The position numbers and the translations under genes are program-made. From a virus: a DNA stretch of 21,321 nt. Positions 19,212-21,321 of this stretch are shown here, piece after piece; the stretch's first letter is position 1, and each line of letters opens with the position of its first letter. Under the pieces are notes generated by a model. It did no database searches. It saw nothing but the letters and a program-made list of their open reading frames with translations, and had not been told where the DNA came from. The DNA lies in the IMG/VR virus record IMGVR_UViG_3300019924_000022, positions 1 to 21,321 of that record, one strand, 5' to 3'.

Positions 19212-21321
19212 GCGCCAACGGCGGTCTGACGGTGGAGCGATTCGACGGCGGCAATTGGTCGGAAATTACCTATCGCGGCGGTACACTCTCACTGGAAACG
19301 GGTGTGCATAAGCGCCTGCTCGCACCGCGACTGTCATTTGAGGTGAGCGCACAGAACAACGGCCAAGCAATCCCCGCAGGCGAGCGATTGCGTGTCAAAG
19401 ACCCTGGCGGAAACGTGTTCGCGGATTACCTATCCACTGTCTCGCGGGGCAAATACGGGCCGGATGGGGCGCGGACGATCACCGCCGAGCATGACGCCTA
19501 TGCATTCTTCGACGAATCGGTCACACTTGACAACGAGGTGCAGAGCGCGTCTGACCATATTGATGACGTGCAAGTCGAAGCCGAGAACGGGTTTGACTGG
19601 CTGATTGACTACAACGGCCCCGACGCCACGTTTGAGTACGAGGCGAAGGATGTGAAAATCCGCGAGATATTCCGCGACATCATGGAAATTGACGGGTCGG
19701 TGTTCGTCGTCGCGCTGGATGAACAAACGATTACCGTCGAGGATAGCAGCACGACGTGGCAGAGTATCGACACGCAGGCCGACCCCGCAGCACTCGTTGA
19801 GTGGGAACCCGGACTTGTGGATAGCGTCACCAATCGCGTGACGGTCGTCCCCAGTGGCGGAGAGGGCAAGCCCGTCCAAGCCGTTGCGGAGGATCAAAAC
19901 AGCATCGACGAGTTTGGCGTTCGGTCGGAGGTCATCAGCATCCGACAGATCACCGAACAAAGCGCCGCCGACGACGTGGCACAGAACTATCTCCAGCCGA
20001 CGCCCGACGACGCTGGTACGTTGCGACTGGTCGGTGACGTACTCGGTGACGGGACACAAATCAACCCGTACCAATCACTCGCCAATCGGTTCGTGGAGTT
20101 GACCGACGACACGCGGGACGTGCAAAGCGAGCAGTTGTTGATCGAAAAACAAACCATCGAGAACGGTCAACAGATCCTCGAGATCGGCGGCGGCGGTGGC
20201 GAGATTCAAGAGACGGCCAAACGCAGCGGCCAGAGTACGAACGAACAGACTGAACCGGGGACGATTATGCCGACCGACCGGATTGCTGACGACGCGGTGA
20301 CGGGCGACAAGGTTGGCTCAGATGCCATCGACACTGATGAGCTCGCGGACCGCGCGATTGTAGATCAGAAAGTGGCGCTGTCGGGCATCATCGCGGAGAA
20401 CCTCGCAGACTCTGCCGTCGAGCGGGCGAAGATTGCGCAGGCGGCCATCAACGGCGACAAGGTAGAAACCGGCACGCTCGGCGCGACAAAACTCTTTATC
20501 GAGGACTGGATACCCATTGGACTGGAGTTCCGCGAGGGCGATGCTGGCGAGGATGACTTTGACGGCAATCCGCTGGCGAGTGATGAAATTGCATGGAATG
20601 AGCATAGCATCGTCTTTGAGGGGTCGGAGTACGACATTCTCGCAGACGTGACGAACCGCAAATATACGTATTTCTCGCCGGGGTTCGGCTATATCTCGAC
20701 TGACAGCAAACCCGATCTCGACGACGACGAAGCGCTGGTCGTGGTGAACGACCCGCCGGGCGTGGCGAATCAAATCCTCCAAGCGACGAGTATTCACGGC
20801 GGCGCAATCCGAACGGGGAGTATCGAAGCGGCGGAAATATCCAGCGGGACGATTACGGCCGATTTGATTGATGTTTTGAACCTCAACGCTGGCGAGTTCT
20901 CCGTCACAGACGACCCAGCAAACCCGACAGAAGGCATTGAAATTGACCTCGATAGTACAGGGACTGTGTCAATTCTTCCAGTCACTAATGAGGGTGCGCG
21001 GCTCGGTCAGGGCAACAATGACAGATTCCTCGGAGTTGCCACGTCATTATTAGATGCTGAAACTGTCCTTGCTGCTATCGGGCCGACAACTGGAGCAATA
21101 CGGATAGAGGATTCTGGGAGTCAGAATCTTGTCCAACCGCAAAATGATAGTGGGGGGTCGCTGGGGACAGACAGTAATAGTTTCAATAACGTCTGGGCAT
21201 ACAACTACTTCGACGCCAACACCGGCAGTACAATCAACGACGGTGGCGACCCGCTTGCTGGCCTGACAAACGGCCACGGACCGCCGGAACACGCCAAGCG
21301 CTACGACGACGACGGCGAGGT
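19208..21321 (+). CDS. Tail hub-fibre fusion (runs off the right edge)
   Basis: The frame stays open from ATG 19208 to the window end, 704 codons. Residues about 1-345 resemble a baseplate hub/gpD-like protein: LTVERFDGGNWSEITYRGGT, VHKRLLAPRLSFEVSAQNNG, then VTNRVTVVPSGGEGKPVQAV and SIDEFGVRSEVISIRQITEQ. From about 353 the sequence is fibre-like, with repeats such as IADDAVTGDKVGSDAID and GIIAENLADSAVERAKIAQA. Later come a beta-rich stretch (AGEFSVTDDPANPTEGIEID) and a region with the fibre signature LGTDSNSFNNVWAYNYFDAN. It would link the tail tip to host attachment. Base composition falls to about 50% GC at about 20940-21180, within the likely receptor-facing part. No Shine-Dalgarno is clear; start is coupled by ATGA. 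Confidence 0.82.
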   Translation, partial: MSANGGLTVERFDGGNWSEITYRGGTLSLETGVHKRLLAPRLSFEVSAQNNGQAIPAGERLRVKDPGGNVFADYLSTVSRGKYGPDGARTITAEHDAYAFFDESVTLDNEVQSASDHIDDVQVEAENGFDWLIDYNGPDATFEYEAKDVKIREIFRDIMEIDGSVFVVALDEQTITVEDSSTTWQSIDTQADPAALVEWEPGLVDSVTNRVTVVPSGGEGKPVQAVAEDQNSIDEFGVRSEVISIRQITEQSAADDVAQNYLQPTPDDAGTLRLVGDVLGDGTQINPYQSLANRFVELTDDTRDVQSEQLLIEKQTIENGQQILEIGGGGGEIQETAKRSGQSTNEQTEPGTIMPTDRIADDAVTGDKVGSDAIDTDELADRAIVDQKVALSGIIAENLADSAVERAKIAQAAINGDKVETGTLGATKLFIEDWIPIGLEFREGDAGEDDFDGNPLASDEIAWNEHSIVFEGSEYDILADVTNRKYTYFSPGFGYISTDSKPDLDDDEALVVVNDPPGVANQILQATSIHGGAIRTGSIEAAEISSGTITADLIDVLNLNAGEFSVTDDPANPTEGIEIDLDSTGTVSILPVTNEGARLGQGNNDRFLGVATSLLDAETVLAAIGPTTGAIRIEDSGSQNLVQPQNDSGGSLGTDSNSFNNVWAYNYFDANTGSTINDGGDPLAGLTNGHGPPEHAKRYDDDGE

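Noticed and set aside
1-21321. CRISPR arrays, tRNA or rRNA genes, insertion sequences, attachment sites
   Set aside because: I saw no regularly spaced direct repeats, cloverleaf-like sequences, transposase motifs or terminal duplications. The coding density leaves almost no room for them.

Overview
The window reads as the packaging, head and tail region of a head-tailed (Caudoviricetes-like) virus or provirus of a halophilic archaeon. The viral assignment rests on an ordered set of recognisable genes: small and large terminase, portal fused to a MuF domain, XkdF-type protease, scaffold, capsid protein, connectors, tail terminator, tail tube, frameshifted tail chaperone, tape measure, baseplate/hub and fibre. 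The haloarchaeal assignment rests on very acidic Asp/Glu-rich proteins, GC near 60%, apparent absence of CTAG, and TATA-like boxes about 28 nt before start codons, which suggests leaderless transcripts. Every gene I accept is on the + strand. No tail sheath gene is seen, so a non-contractile (siphovirus-like) tail is the best guess. No integrase, replication, lysis, tRNA or CRISPR feature was found, so I cannot say whether this is a free virus or a provirus.

Layout: 1-406 holds the end of a zinc-binding protein and a small membrane protein. 438-5400 is packaging and portal: TerS, TerL, and a 1059-aa portal fusion carrying a Tudor-like domain, a second conserved phage-head domain and a C-terminal MuF domain. 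5401-7109 is an accessory cassette. It opens with an array of GTTAC/GTAAC half-sites in front of a ribbon-helix-helix gene, then runs through eight very small, mostly overlapping genes (zinc ribbon, 28-aa C2H2 zinc finger, three membrane micro-proteins, unknowns). 7159-9160 holds an HTH-metallophosphoesterase and a membrane-anchored unknown. 9186-9982 holds a gp80-like beta protein and a Gly/Ala repeat protein. 10278-13942 is head assembly: protease, scaffold, major capsid protein, small head protein. 13985-15928 is the connector and tail-completion set. 15991-16704 is a second cluster of small accessory genes. 16754 to the right edge is the tail: tube, chaperone pair with a probable programmed frameshift, a very short tape measure, a baseplate-like protein and a hub-fibre fusion cut off by the window.

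How it works together: terminase loads DNA through the portal into a prohead built by the scaffold and matured by the protease. Connectors and the tail terminator join the head to a tail whose length is set by the tape measure. Many genes appear to have their own promoter and a leaderless start, whereas genes inside overlapping chains and the capsid gene carry Shine-Dalgarno-like sites. The most interesting items are the putative RHH operator array, the micro-gene cassette it would control, the frameshifted tail chaperone, and the Tudor-like domain shared by the portal fusion and the protease.
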